Part shown: positions 18,942 through 28,628 of the stretch, one piece after another
How the letters are laid out: each line of letters begins with the position of its first letter
Numbering within the stretch: position 1 is the stretch's first letter
Assembly (NCBI RefSeq): GCF_001559865.1
Contig: NZ_LOHE01000052.1
Location: 1 to 64,000 of the forward strand
Direction: 5' to 3'
DNA length: 64,000 nt
Source: Abyssisolibacter fermentans
GTDB lineage: Bacteria > Bacillota > Clostridia > Tissierellales > MCWD3
Notes under the pieces: model-generated
Seen by the model: the letters and a program-made list of their open reading frames with translations, nothing else
Database searches by the model: none
Told to the model about the DNA's origin: nothing
Translations under genes and position numbers: made by a program

Positions 18942-19544
18942 TTTGTAAATTCTATCTATCAAAGCAAATACCTCACCACGAGTCATGTTGTCATTAAATC
19001 GTTTTTCATTGATTTTAACACCTTTATTAATTAAATTTTTATAATGCACCTCTGCCCAATGCTTTTTATCCTCGTATATTGCATTTTTAAATTCGTTCCA
19101 TCTGCCGGTACTTCTAAGTACATGCGGACAATCTTTTCCATTAGGGTACTTTTTGCTTTTCCAATGGTTATGTTGCACAACATCCATAATGCTTGGATTT
19201 TCTTTAATCAGCTTTTTACAAAGCCATATAGTATTTTCTAATGTCTTTTCATAATCTCCATCTTTATTTACGCACATTTCTATGCCTATGCTTTCTCGGT
19301 TGCCTTTTCCTCTGAGTCCATCGCCTGCGTGCCAACCGTTATAATCTATTGGTATGTGCTGGTATATACTTGTACTATCTACTGTAAAATGCCAACATTT
19401 ATCATCTGTATTTTTTCTGTTCAAATATCCGTTCCACATTTTAGCATTAGCACCTTTTGTATAACATGCTGTTTCGTGGATTGTGATATACTGCGGAATC
19501 ATTTTGTTATATCTTTTATCAATAAAATCTTGTATTATTTGCAT
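18936..19544 (-). CDS. N-acetylmuramoyl-L-alanine amidase endolysin
   Basis: 202 residues with an Amidase_2 domain: zinc ligands in TIHETACY, in the NHWKSKKYPNGKDCP segment, and WHAGDG. It cleaves the amide bond between muramic acid and the stem peptide for host lysis. The C-terminal ~35 residues (MTRGEVFALIDRIYK) resemble the end of an S-layer-homology motif and may bind cell-wall polymer. The start overlaps the holin end by 10 bp. Confidence 0.9.
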   Translation of the reverse strand: MQIIQDFIDKRYNKMIPQYITIHETACYTKGANAKMWNGYLNRKNTDDKCWHFTVDSTSIYQHIPIDYNGWHAGDGLRGKGNRESIGIEMCVNKDGDYEKTLENTIWLCKKLIKENPSIMDVVQHNHWKSKKYPNGKDCPHVLRSTGRWNEFKNAIYEDKKHWAEVHYKNLINKGVKINEKRFNDNMTRGEVFALIDRIYKG

Positions 19545-20029
19545 TTTGATTGTTCACCCTCTTTAATTTTTTCAGCTGCTTCACCGCCAACCTTTTCAGA
19601 CACATCTTTTAATTTTGTAAATGCTATTCTTAGAAACTTTGGAATAGTAACTCCCATCCTCCCAAGATTTTCAGTTATACTGAGTAGCTCTGTACTAATA
19701 AGCCAACATGTAACTGCAAATGTAAACACACCTACAAAGCCTAATGTAATTCCTATTTTTGCCCCTAACTGTACAATTACATAGTCGGTTAAAATCGCTA
19801 TTAGAACCAAAAAAATAAAGCCTACTTTTTTAACAGCTCCCTTAAGACCTATACTAGAACTCCATTTTTTCTGTATATAGCCTGCAATCATACCTGTAAT
19901 ATAATCCAAGATCATTAAGAAAACTAAAACTATTACAAGTTCTGTAATTGATCCAGCTACATAAATGAATATTCCAGTTATCATTGCTAGAATTCCTTTG
20001 GATCCATTTATAAGTAAATTGTTATCCAT
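19535..20029 (-). CDS. phage holin, TcdE/holin_4_1 type
   Basis: 164 residues with three to four membrane segments, the DYITGMIAGYIQKKWSSSIGLKG signature of this family spread over residues 41-63, and a charged tail. It forms inner-membrane lesions that release the endolysin. Confidence 0.88.
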   Translation of the reverse strand: MDNNLLINGSKGILAMITGIFIYVAGSITELVIVLVFLMILDYITGMIAGYIQKKWSSSIGLKGAVKKVGFIFLVLIAILTDYVIVQLGAKIGITLGFVGVFTFAVTCWLISTELLSITENLGRMGVTIPKFLRIAFTKLKDVSEKVGGEAAEKIKEGEQSKCK

Positions 20030-20031
20030 CT

Positions 20032-20988
20032 TTACCCCTCCATTTTTATTAATCTATTTAATGTTACAGCTAATTCAGCTCTTGTTACTTGCTTATTTGG
20101 TTTGAAAGTTTCGTCTGGATATCCATTCATTAATCCTTTACTTACTACCTCTTGAATATCTTTTTTAGCCCAATGATCTTGTATATCTTTAAATATATAT
20201 TTTACCTTCAATTCTTTTAAATTTGGTAAAATAAAAAGACCATAACCACTTTTGGTGTCATGACCTTTATCGTACAAGTCTATGCAATTTTCATGTATAA
20301 AACTTTTTAATTCTTCTATTGTAGGCTTAGGTAGTTTATTAGCTTTTATATAGCTTAAATATAAAGCTAATATGCCAGTTACATAAGGTGTCGCACATGA
20401 AGTGCCTGTAAATACAAAAATTCTATCTTTTCTACTATTCCATACATACACATCAGTAAAACCCATGCAGTCTAACTCTTCACCTTCATTACTATAATGA
20501 GCATTATCCCATCTAGCTTCCTTAAATGCACCTACGCTAATAGTAAATGGTAATCTAGCAGGATAACTAATACTATTATCATTACCTGCGTTTCCAGCAG
20601 CACATATCATAGGAATATCTAGCTTATTAATTTCTTCATACATTGATCTTTTAAATGTGCTGTAACTTATATTGATTAAATCTATATCGTGTGTTTTAAT
20701 GAATTGTAAAACTTCTTTATCTGTGTCTGATTTTTTTCCAAAGCAATTATACATAATTATATTTACATCTGGAGCAAGAGTCCTTATAACTTTTGTTACA
20801 TTTGTATTATGTCCTATTCCATCATGGAATTTAGCACCAGTTATGATTTTTTCATCAAACCATTTATGTCTATCTCCTTCATCATCTAATACTAAAACTG
20901 TTACACCTTGCCCTTTATATCCTTTTTTCCACCATTGTATACAATTAGATAGTTCTAATTCTTTCATGTTTTCTTTTACATTTTGCAA
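20032..20988 (-). CDS. subtilisin-like (S8) serine protease with SLH tail
   Basis: About 318 residues. The catalytic triad is visible: Asp in VLVLDDEG (near 35), His in DGIGHNT (near 60) and Ser in GTSCATP (near 210). A C-terminal SLH-type segment (FKDIQDHWAKKDI, TRAELAVTLNRLI) could anchor it to the cell surface. A TTG start after GGAGGTGAG is preferred; an ATG at 21078 would overlap the preceding gene. No signal peptide is present. It sits between tail fibre and holin genes, an unusual position for a protease. Confidence 0.85.
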   Translation of the reverse strand: MQNVKENMKELELSNCIQWWKKGYKGQGVTVLVLDDEGDRHKWFDEKIITGAKFHDGIGHNTNVTKVIRTLAPDVNIIMYNCFGKKSDTDKEVLQFIKTHDIDLINISYSTFKRSMYEEINKLDIPMICAAGNAGNDNSISYPARLPFTISVGAFKEARWDNAHYSNEGEELDCMGFTDVYVWNSRKDRIFVFTGTSCATPYVTGILALYLSYIKANKLPKPTIEELKSFIHENCIDLYDKGHDTKSGYGLFILPNLKELKVKYIFKDIQDHWAKKDIQEVVSKGLMNGYPDETFKPNKQVTRAELAVTLNRLIKMEG

Positions 20989-21025
20989 CTCCTCACCTCC
21001 ATGATTTGAGCATAAAAATAACACC

Positions 21026-21244
21026 TTATTTATGTGCTTTATTTTCATTCCAATCTTTCTTGGTTTTAAATCCTTCACGTTCCCATTTTGGTTTTATTTC
21101 ATCCATCTTTGGTTTTATTGGCTTTGGTTTTGGTTCTTTATTTTCAAGTTTTGCGACCCTAGTTTCAACTTCATCTAATTCATCTACTAAATTTTCCACA
21201 ACGCTTTTAAGCGCCCTAACTTCTTTTAATAGTTGTGCATACAT
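21026..21244 (-). CDS. small coiled-coil phage protein
   Basis: 72 residues: a heptad-rich helix (LLKEVRALKSVVENLVDEL) then a Lys/Pro tail. It overlaps the end of the tail-fibre gene by one base. Possibly a tail or lysis accessory; family not recognised. Confidence 0.6.
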   Translation of the reverse strand: MYAQLLKEVRALKSVVENLVDELDEVETRVAKLENKEPKPKPIKPKMDEIKPKWEREGFKTKKDWNENKAHK

Positions 21245-22452
21245 TATCTAACAAACCTCCTCGCCAAATAATCGCATGAAGGATTATTGTCTATATTACT
21301 TCTGGACAAATTAATTTTAAATCTTATGTCTTTCATTGAATCTATCGTTGATATATCAAAATTTTGCGATATATCAACAAATTCCGTTGTCCACACACTG
21401 CCATCGGGACTAGTTTCTATATCAATAGTTACCGTTTCACCATCTAGCGTGTTTTGATAAGTAGCTAGGTCCCATGATTTTATATTTTTTTCTGTATTGG
21501 TTATTTCTACAATTGCAGTACCCGAGGTAGATGCGGGTACAATTGGACTTATGCATCTAAAAGCATAAACATAGCTATTTACCGTTGTATTCGTATCTAA
21601 TACACTACTAATTACATCTATATATTCTGATGCGTACGGAAAAGCAGGCGTACCATTTGCACCTAAATACATATATTTATTTATTTTTGATACGGCACAA
21701 AGAATATATGTTTTTCCTGCAACAATCGGGTAATATAAAGAACCACTCGAATAAATATTTTGGCTTTTCAACTCTTGAAAATTATCATTAAATAACGTTA
21801 TTGTTCCCATGTTAGGGTGAGTTTTAAATAAATAATAACGAATACCGTCCATATCTTTATTGGCAATAAATTTAATACCACACTTTCCATCAATTACAGG
21901 GTCTTGATTATCAGTTAACTGCATAACATCGCTACCTACATGTTGATTACAAATAACTATCCCCCCATTATTTTTTATTGTGCTATTGTGTTGTATTTTT
22001 ACGTCATCTTCATAAAAATCTATAACTTCTTGTAAGATTTGAACTGGGGGAACTGGAACGTATCTTGTCCCATCGTGTATATATAAAAGTCCCGTTTCTG
22101 GGTTAAACCACGTAAGCCCTTCTTCTTTTACTGTAGGTTCTGTGTTTTGCATATATCTGATTTTGCCCATTTTTTCATGCACATCTTCTATACCTTGTTC
22201 TATCTCATTCAATTTTGATGTATCAGCCTTATTGTTCCAGTTAGTTTTTTCTGTATCTGTTACGAATTTATGAGTAGAATCTTCTGTAATTATAGTAGCT
22301 GGATGTGTAGCTGGATGTTGGTAATTTGTTGCTCCTTCTTGAATTCCTGCTAGTTTGGTGCATGCATCTTTAATCCCTTGTTCTATCCTATTCAAATCCT
22401 TTTCAGTAACAATATCATCTCTTTGCCAATTAGTTTTACTATTGTATTGCAT
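21244..22452 (-). CDS. tail fibre / receptor-binding structural protein
   Basis: 402 residues. The start (NWQRDDIVTEKDLNRIEQGI) is the common N-terminus of Bacillota phage tail-fibre proteins; a second EIEQGIEDV copy follows near 85. The middle holds a short motif with GLTWFNPETG, and the C-terminal half is beta-rich and probably binds the host surface. Confidence 0.75.
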   Translation of the reverse strand: MQYNSKTNWQRDDIVTEKDLNRIEQGIKDACTKLAGIQEGATNYQHPATHPATIITEDSTHKFVTDTEKTNWNNKADTSKLNEIEQGIEDVHEKMGKIRYMQNTEPTVKEEGLTWFNPETGLLYIHDGTRYVPVPPVQILQEVIDFYEDDVKIQHNSTIKNNGGIVICNQHVGSDVMQLTDNQDPVIDGKCGIKFIANKDMDGIRYYLFKTHPNMGTITLFNDNFQELKSQNIYSSGSLYYPIVAGKTYILCAVSKINKYMYLGANGTPAFPYASEYIDVISSVLDTNTTVNSYVYAFRCISPIVPASTSGTAIVEITNTEKNIKSWDLATYQNTLDGETVTIDIETSPDGSVWTTEFVDISQNFDISTIDSMKDIRFKINLSRSNIDNNPSCDYLARRFVR

Positions 22453-22592
22453 TATTCTCTCCCACCTTTTATTGTATTTTTAAAAGTATACTTTTAAATA
22501 CTTTCATACATATAAGTCGATAACTATGGTTTTATACAACCATAGATTTTAATTTTTTTATATAGGTGGTGTGTATTTATAATTAATTTCAT
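22453..22592. other. gap with a hairpin
   Basis: Arms CTATGGTT/AACCATAG near 22525-22547 are followed on the plus strand by a T-rich run. It could stop antisense transcription. No gene was seen. Confidence 0.35.
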
Positions 22593-22982
22593 TTATTTTC
22601 CCACATAAATAATATAATTTACACAAGCCCAAGGCTGCATATTATTATGTGGCTGTCCTTCTCCTACTGGTGTCATATTTGTATTTATTTCTAGCTGTGA
22701 TGTATTTATGTTAATGTCAACATTTCCTTCTGCCATTCTTTTATCTGGGGTTCCATCACTATATGTTTTTGTTGTTGATGAACTTTTACTTGTATAACGT
22801 CCTTCTGGATCATTCTTATCTGTTCCACCATGTGTACATAATATTGTTCCTTGTGCTGTTATATTGCCTTGAAGACTTGAATTTGCTATATTTTTTTCCT
22901 CGTTTAATATTTCTTTGCTTATTTTTTGTCTTCTCCCATCATCATTAAATTGTGTAAAAAGTGGGGTTTTGTAATCAGTCAA
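22593..22982 (-). CDS. tail collar-type structural protein
   Basis: About 129 residues. The C-terminus (QPHNNMQPWACVNYIIYVGK) matches the signature ending of phage tail-collar proteins; the first half is short and variable. A TTG after GAGGTG (22982) avoids most overlap with the preceding gene. Confidence 0.65.
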   Translation of the reverse strand: MTDYKTPLFTQFNDDGRRQKISKEILNEEKNIANSSLQGNITAQGTILCTHGGTDKNDPEGRYTSKSSSTTKTYSDGTPDKRMAEGNVDININTSQLEINTNMTPVGEGQPHNNMQPWACVNYIIYVGK

Positions 22983-22992
22983 ATCTTTCACC

Positions 22993-23298
22993 TCATAATA
23001 CACTATTTGCAACTAATGCTTCTTCTTTTTTACTTATTCGATTTTCTAATTTAGTGATTTTATGTTTTAAATCATTAATAATAGTTATTAATTCATTATT
23101 TTCTTTTCTAGTACACTGAACATTTATGATTTCACCTTTTTCATTTACTTCAAATGTTGAAGGTAGCATTATACTATCAAAAACTTTTCTGGATACTTGT
23201 TTATAACAATCTTCTAATTCAAATTTATTAAAATCTTCTTCATCACATGAGAAAGAACCATTTATTATATCGTTTTCTATTTTAATAAAATATAACAT
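22993..23298 (-). CDS. small tail-region protein with C-terminal coiled coil
   Basis: 101 residues, acidic N-terminal half, helix LITIINDLKHKITKLENRI near the end. It is located like XkdW/XkdX-type accessory genes downstream of the tail endopeptidase. Function unknown. Confidence 0.6.
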   Translation of the reverse strand: MLYFIKIENDIINGSFSCDEEDFNKFELEDCYKQVSRKVFDSIMLPSTFEVNEKGEIINVQCTRKENNELITIINDLKHKITKLENRISKKEEALVANSVL

Positions 23299-23312
23299 AA
23301 ATTACCTCCCAT

Positions 23313-25403
23313 TTAATCTGTTGCATATACATAATAACTGATTGGCATACCTCTCCATCTCTCATACTTTAGCCTTCCTCGTTCTGTTCGAGAATCTTTT
23401 ATTCTAGCTCTAACTTTAAATTTCCCATTAGAATAATCATATTCTAATACTTTTAGATTAGTTTCTAAGAAAAAATTCCATGTTGAATAACTACCACCTC
23501 CTGAAAACCCTGTGAAAATTTCACCTATTCCTAAGATGGCTAAAATAACAATAAAATGTCTGCCTTTAAAATCAGGATTGGGAATAGTTATCCAATTTAC
23601 ACCTACGCCTCTTGAGTCCAAACTTGATTGACTAATTGGGCTTATATTACTGTCACTTTTTGAATAACTGCCCGTAGTTGTATAAGTTCCTGCGTTCTGT
23701 AAATTTACATAATTATAAACATTCCCATTACTTATAATTCTTCTTTTAAATCCATCTCCATCTAAAATTGTTTCACTACCATCTCCATGTGTTGCAACAA
23801 CACCTTTATTAGTAGTTATTGAAACATTATTATATTGAATACCTTCTTGTAATGCATCTTCTGCTTTTTCATAAGCTTCACTTGCTTTTGTATTTGCTTC
23901 ATTAGCTTTTGTTTGTGCAGCTTGTGCATTTATATTTGCTGTACTTGCTGTGTTTTGTGCATTTGAAGCTATTTCATTTATATTGTTTAATTCTGTTTCT
24001 AATCCTTCAATGCTATGCTTACCTATTTTTAAACCACCAGCAAATGTCATGCTTAATTCAAAATTGTTACCGCCATCTTTTGTAAATTTCAATCCTTTAT
24101 TGTCCAGTAATATAAATTGGTTAAAATCAATATTGTTGTCTTCTTTAATTTTATGGACTTTAATTCCATTTGCATCCCATTTAAAAGCGTTTGGTTGCTG
24201 TACATTTCCTACAATATTTATCATTGAGGTCCATATTTGCCCTGATATAATTTCATCTGCTACAAATCCGTCACCTGTTCCAAATGATCGCCATATCCAG
24301 TTATTGCTTTGGTCTTTTTCATTGCTTAATGCTAATGTTCCGCCAAGTAATCTTAGTGCTTTTGTTGCTTGTGCTTCATCTGGGTTATCTGTGACCATTA
24401 TTCCGTTATTTTCTGTTATTCTTACGCTTCCTAAGCCTGCTAGTATTTCATTGTTAAGTGTGTTAATAGAACCCTCAAGTATTTCTGTACTAATTGTTTT
24501 GTTTGGATTTATTATTTTTGCTCTATTCCATATGTCTTTATATTTTTTTACTACATCTATTTGTCTTTTTACTTCTACATTATATGTTGCAATATTTTCT
24601 ACAAAGTTACCTAGTACTATTTTAGAATTGATGTTTTTTATTGGATTATATTCATACTCTAATACTCTAGCAGCTATATCTATGTTTAACCCTTCGTCTA
24701 TAACATGTACAGTATCACCTAATCTAATAGTTTCTAATTCTATATAATCTGTATATTCTTCTGTTTCAACCAATTCAAATATATTAATTTCATATATTAT
24801 AGATGGTTTACCGTCTATGTCTTTTTTTGTACCGTCTACTGTTTTAGTAATTCCTTTTAAGTTTTTTCCTACCCTTATTTGAACTCCGTTGTTTGCTCCA
24901 ATTTGGCTATATAAAGATATTTCATACTTATTAAAATACAATTCAGCATTATACGCCTGTGCAATATCTAATAGTAAAGCCTTTTTATTCGCTTCTTTTT
25001 CGTCTCTTTGAAATGTATGTTTTTCAAGATAATCAACATGACCTACTGTGAATGATGATGTATCTAGTAACAGGTTTTGCATTGCTTGTTCTGCTGTGAT
25101 ATTTGAATAATTAAAAAGTGACATATGATCTAATAACTCATATGCCACCTGCTCGCAGTATACACTGCATACTAATTTATTACTATTTGTTCTTCGTTTC
25201 GTATAAGTCATTATATTAAAAAGCTGATTATTTATTTCTATTTGATTGCCATATTCAATATAGTCCGTTTTAAGTTCTTCTATTATGCATGTAAAGCTAT
25301 ATGTGTATTTACCATTTATTCTTTCTTTTATAGCATTTTTAATTACATTATTTAATACTGCTAACATTTTACCGTCTTTGTTTTTAATCATTGGATAATT
25401 CAA
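23313..25403 (-). CDS. tail endopeptidase / tail-tip (Tal-like) protein
   Basis: 696 residues. The N-terminal ~350 resemble prophage endopeptidase tail proteins (gp18/Tal N-terminal hub domain). An Ala-rich coiled coil follows near 480-520 (repeats of TANINAQAAQTKANEANTKA type), then a beta-rich C-terminus. It forms the tail tip next to Dit and may locally digest the wall; no catalytic motif was identified. Confidence 0.8.
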   Translation of the reverse strand: MNYPMIKNKDGKMLAVLNNVIKNAIKERINGKYTYSFTCIIEELKTDYIEYGNQIEINNQLFNIMTYTKRRTNSNKLVCSVYCEQVAYELLDHMSLFNYSNITAEQAMQNLLLDTSSFTVGHVDYLEKHTFQRDEKEANKKALLLDIAQAYNAELYFNKYEISLYSQIGANNGVQIRVGKNLKGITKTVDGTKKDIDGKPSIIYEINIFELVETEEYTDYIELETIRLGDTVHVIDEGLNIDIAARVLEYEYNPIKNINSKIVLGNFVENIATYNVEVKRQIDVVKKYKDIWNRAKIINPNKTISTEILEGSINTLNNEILAGLGSVRITENNGIMVTDNPDEAQATKALRLLGGTLALSNEKDQSNNWIWRSFGTGDGFVADEIISGQIWTSMINIVGNVQQPNAFKWDANGIKVHKIKEDNNIDFNQFILLDNKGLKFTKDGGNNFELSMTFAGGLKIGKHSIEGLETELNNINEIASNAQNTASTANINAQAAQTKANEANTKASEAYEKAEDALQEGIQYNNVSITTNKGVVATHGDGSETILDGDGFKRRIISNGNVYNYVNLQNAGTYTTTGSYSKSDSNISPISQSSLDSRGVGVNWITIPNPDFKGRHFIVILAILGIGEIFTGFSGGGSYSTWNFFLETNLKVLEYDYSNGKFKVRARIKDSRTERGRLKYERWRGMPISYYVYATD

Positions 25404-25415
25404 GTTAACACCACC

Positions 25416-26147
25416 TTAGAGATATGTGTGTTTGTAATTAATTAATACATTACAATTTAAATTAGTACCATCTACCACAATTTGAGACGCACCTAAAGGA
25501 ATATTTAAATAATTTCCTGTAAAGTCTATTGATTTGTTAACCTTTTTACCATAAGCATCTAAGGTATAACATATCATTTTTTCACAATTAACATATACTT
25601 TTTCAGTGATGTTTTGTATAGTAAAAACACCAGTACTATTACTTATGGTTATACTGTCAGCTGTCCCATCTATTGTAATTATGGGCGTTGTTATATATGT
25701 CCCTGAGTTTAATATATTTAATTCTGTATACCCATCAACATGTACCTCATGTTTTTTTAACTCGGTGGAATATTGAAAAGGATACGCTGTAAAAGTAATC
25801 ACAAAAATATCTAAAGATAAAACTGCTTCTAAATTTATTGATTTATAGAGCTTAACTATATAATATTTGTCTTTTTCATAATCAAATATTAAATTTCCAC
25901 CATTATCAAGCCACTGAACAATATTTCTAATTTTAGACCTTCTTAAAACATAGTTTGACTCAATAAGAGTGCATTGTAATTCTATAATTTTATCCTCATA
26001 TCCATTTTCAAACTTATATGAACTATCTCTATTGGGTATTATTTCTTCTGTATATCTTTTTTCTGCAAGTGCAGGAAATACTTTTGTTTTTAAATATAGT
26101 CCAAATTCACTGCTATGTTTATTATTTATAGTAAATCCATACATCAA
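25416..26147 (-). CDS. distal tail protein (Dit, Siphovirus tail component)
   Basis: 243 residues starting MMYGFTINNKHSSEFGLYLK, as in Sipho_tail proteins, with an FTAYPFQY core motif near 125. It forms the hub joining tail tube and tip. It overlaps the tape-measure gene by 4 bp. Confidence 0.85.
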   Translation of the reverse strand: MMYGFTINNKHSSEFGLYLKTKVFPALAEKRYTEEIIPNRDSSYKFENGYEDKIIELQCTLIESNYVLRRSKIRNIVQWLDNGGNLIFDYEKDKYYIVKLYKSINLEAVLSLDIFVITFTAYPFQYSTELKKHEVHVDGYTELNILNSGTYITTPIITIDGTADSITISNSTGVFTIQNITEKVYVNCEKMICYTLDAYGKKVNKSIDFTGNYLNIPLGASQIVVDGTNLNCNVLINYKHTYL

Positions 26148-28372
26148 TATGCACCTGCCCTTTCTTCTTCTTGTTGCAAGAAATATAATTCTCTAGCTAT
26201 TTTCTTAATGTCTGCTTCTTCTCTCACCACTAATTTTGATATATTAAAATTGTTTTCAATCTTTCGATCTAACATATCTTTTGTTTTTTCATTTGTAAAC
26301 ACTTGACTACCTCTTGGTAGATTTACTAACTCAGGACCTTTTTCACCTACTATTGCTGAACCGCCTGGATGGTAATCAGTACCTTTTGCATATTGAGGAG
26401 TTTTACCTAACATTTTGTCTAGCCTGTTTCGATCAAACATATCCTCTGCTACACCTAGGTCTACATCGTTTCTTTCTGCAATTTTTCTTATTTCATCTCT
26501 ATTTTTATCGTACCTTTCTTTTCTTTTTTTGCCTGATTCCCTAAGTCTTTCTTTACTGTATTTTGTGTTTCCTATTATAGCACTGCCATCACTGTTTATT
26601 TTTAATTTTGTTTGAGCTTCATGCTGTTTGTTCAATGCCTGTGTAGTTCTTTCAATGTTATTAGTTAATTGAGAGTGTTGTATTTGTAAATCTAGAAGTT
26701 TATTTTTATATTCAAGTGCTTCTTTAGAGCTTTCACCATATTTACTGGTAATTTGAATTAGTGCCTTTTCTGTTTCTCCTATATTTTTTTGTAATAGTGT
26801 TTGCTGTTCTCTTTGCATTATTAATTGCATCTCTAACTCTTTAGAACTTCCTATCAAGTCAGTATTTTTTAATTTCCATAACTCAAACTTTTTTTGTATA
26901 ATATCAACTGATGAAGTTACAAAATCATTAACTTTTTGTAGAGCATCACCAATTTTTTGTGATAACTCTATTGTTGCTTCTATTGGTTTATATGAATGCT
27001 TTTTTACACCTTCGGCCAAACCTTCATCTATATATTTCCCGTATTCTTGTGTAAGTCTAGCAGGTGAATGTATTCCAAAAAAATCCTTAATTGCATTACC
27101 CATTTTTTTAGATACATCTTTTATGGCATTTACTGGCTTTAAGGCTAGTGCTTTAACACCTCCGACTAGTCCTTCTATTATATTTTTTCCCCAACCTATA
27201 GCTGTATCTTTTGCTCCAATAAATACTCCTTTTATTCCATCCCATACATCCTTTATTTTATCCCATAATGCCCCTGCCTTTTCTTTTACAGTATCCCAAT
27301 TTCGGTACAATGCCACTCCTGCTGCTACTGCTAAGCCTATCAAAGTTATTATTATCCCTATTGGATTTGCTTTTAATGCTACATTCAGACCATGTTGTGC
27401 AAGTGTTTGTGCAAATGTTGTAGCTTTCCAGGCGTTCATTAATCCAGTTACCACTCCTATAATTTCCAGTGTACCTATTGCACTTGCTAAACCAATCACA
27501 ATTGGTATTAACCAATTTGCATTATCTTTAGCAAAAGCAATAGCTTCTGAAAAACCGTCTATTATTGCATTAATAATATTAAATGCAGTTTCTATTTTTG
27601 ATTGAATAGAAGGCATATTTTTTATTATCCAATTCATAAAGTCTTGCATCATTGGTATGGCTTGCACTCCAATTTTAGTTACAAAAGAGCCTAGCATTCT
27701 TTTCATCTGGTCCATTGTATCTGTATATTTAACTCCACTATCAATGGCTTTATCACCTAACACTATTCCAAGTTCACTTGCTTTCTTCTTCATTTGTTCT
27801 ACACTATCTGCTCCAGCGTTTAACAAAGGTGCTAACTCTTGGCCTGACCTTCCAAGTAAATCATTTGCTATTGCTGCCCTTTTGGTTGTATCTTCTACTC
27901 CTTGCAATGCTACTATTGTTTTCTCAAATATTTGTTCTTGAGTTAACCCAGCCATATCTTCATAACTCAATCCTAATTCTCCAAATGCTTCTGTTGCTAC
28001 TTTTCCACCTTTCCCAAGCTCGTCAACTTGGTTTGTAAGAGTTTTCATACCAGCTCCTAAGCTATCTATAGAAGCACCATTTTGAGACAAAATAAAATCC
28101 CACTCCTGGTATGCTTTTCTACTCATGCCTAGTTTTTGAGACATCTTGTCTATGTTATCAGTTGTAGCAGCTGCTTTATTTGCAACTGTTAATAATGCTC
28201 CCCCTGCTATTGTTGCTCCTGCTCCAATAGCAGCTCCCCACTTAGCAACAGTTTTTGCACCTTTCGTAAACTTAGTTGCTAAGCTTTCAGCGTGTTTATC
28301 AGTCTTTGCTATACTCTTGTTTGCTTTTTCATTGTCTACAAATATAGAACCCATTAAGCGAAATATTTCCAA
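26144..28372 (-). CDS. tail tape-measure protein
   Basis: 742 residues. An N-terminal helical region is followed by several hydrophobic segments (150-360), an amphipathic region with HSPARLTQEYGKYIDEGLAEG (a typical tape-measure motif) and a charged C-terminal coiled coil. Its length sets tail length, predicting roughly a 100-nm tail by the family rule of about 0.15 nm per residue. Confidence 0.88.
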   Translation of the reverse strand: MEIFRLMGSIFVDNEKANKSIAKTDKHAESLATKFTKGAKTVAKWGAAIGAGATIAGGALLTVANKAAATTDNIDKMSQKLGMSRKAYQEWDFILSQNGASIDSLGAGMKTLTNQVDELGKGGKVATEAFGELGLSYEDMAGLTQEQIFEKTIVALQGVEDTTKRAAIANDLLGRSGQELAPLLNAGADSVEQMKKKASELGIVLGDKAIDSGVKYTDTMDQMKRMLGSFVTKIGVQAIPMMQDFMNWIIKNMPSIQSKIETAFNIINAIIDGFSEAIAFAKDNANWLIPIVIGLASAIGTLEIIGVVTGLMNAWKATTFAQTLAQHGLNVALKANPIGIIITLIGLAVAAGVALYRNWDTVKEKAGALWDKIKDVWDGIKGVFIGAKDTAIGWGKNIIEGLVGGVKALALKPVNAIKDVSKKMGNAIKDFFGIHSPARLTQEYGKYIDEGLAEGVKKHSYKPIEATIELSQKIGDALQKVNDFVTSSVDIIQKKFELWKLKNTDLIGSSKELEMQLIMQREQQTLLQKNIGETEKALIQITSKYGESSKEALEYKNKLLDLQIQHSQLTNNIERTTQALNKQHEAQTKLKINSDGSAIIGNTKYSKERLRESGKKRKERYDKNRDEIRKIAERNDVDLGVAEDMFDRNRLDKMLGKTPQYAKGTDYHPGGSAIVGEKGPELVNLPRGSQVFTNEKTKDMLDRKIENNFNISKLVVREEADIKKIARELYFLQQEEERAGAY

Positions 28373-28404
28373 AATTCCACCTTCTTTCTTTTTGGAAAAT
28401 AACG

Positions 28405-28410
28405 TATAAT
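28405..28410 (+). promoter_or_regulatory. -10 box of the plus-strand moron gene
   Basis: A perfect TATAAT lies about 20 bp upstream of the gene at 28431, on the strand opposite to the tail operon. No good -35 box is seen at 17 bp (TTCTTT). Confidence 0.5.
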
Positions 28411-28430
28411 ATTATTAAGGAGTGGTAATT

Positions 28431-28589
28431 ATGACATGGAAAAAAGCCCTGAGAAAAATTAATAAAGTAGCTTCAATTGCTAAAGATGTTGAAGCTATTG
28501 CATCAGGTGACTCTAAAAAAATTACAAAAAGAGCAAAAAATAAAGCTAAGGCAAAGGTCCTAGCTAAGTCTAATTTATGGAAGTGGTAG
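28431..28589 (+). CDS. basic 52-residue moron protein
   Basis: Starts MTWKKALRKINKVASIAKD and ends SNLWKW; about a third of residues are Lys or Arg. It has its own TATAAT, an AAGGAG ribosome site and a terminator, all squeezed between the tape-measure and tail-chaperone genes and pointing against them. That is the classic layout of a lysogeny-expressed moron. Family not recognised; its basic character suggests nucleic-acid or membrane binding. Confidence 0.75.
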   Translation: MTWKKALRKINKVASIAKDVEAIASGDSKKITKRAKNKAKAKVLAKSNLWKW

Positions 28590-28618
28590 CACTTCCTTTT
28601 TGTTTTTATTTTTTCCCA
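28579..28618 (+). terminator. terminator of the moron gene
   Basis: Stem GGAAGTG, loop GTAG, CACTTCC, then a long T-run. It overlaps the last codons of the moron gene. Confidence 0.85.
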
Positions 28619-28628
28619 AAGTATTAAG

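Noticed and set aside
23950-24747. 265-codon plus-strand frame in the tail endopeptidase gene
   Set aside because: Antisense shadow of a well-supported tail gene; no ribosome site and hydrophobic low-quality composition.
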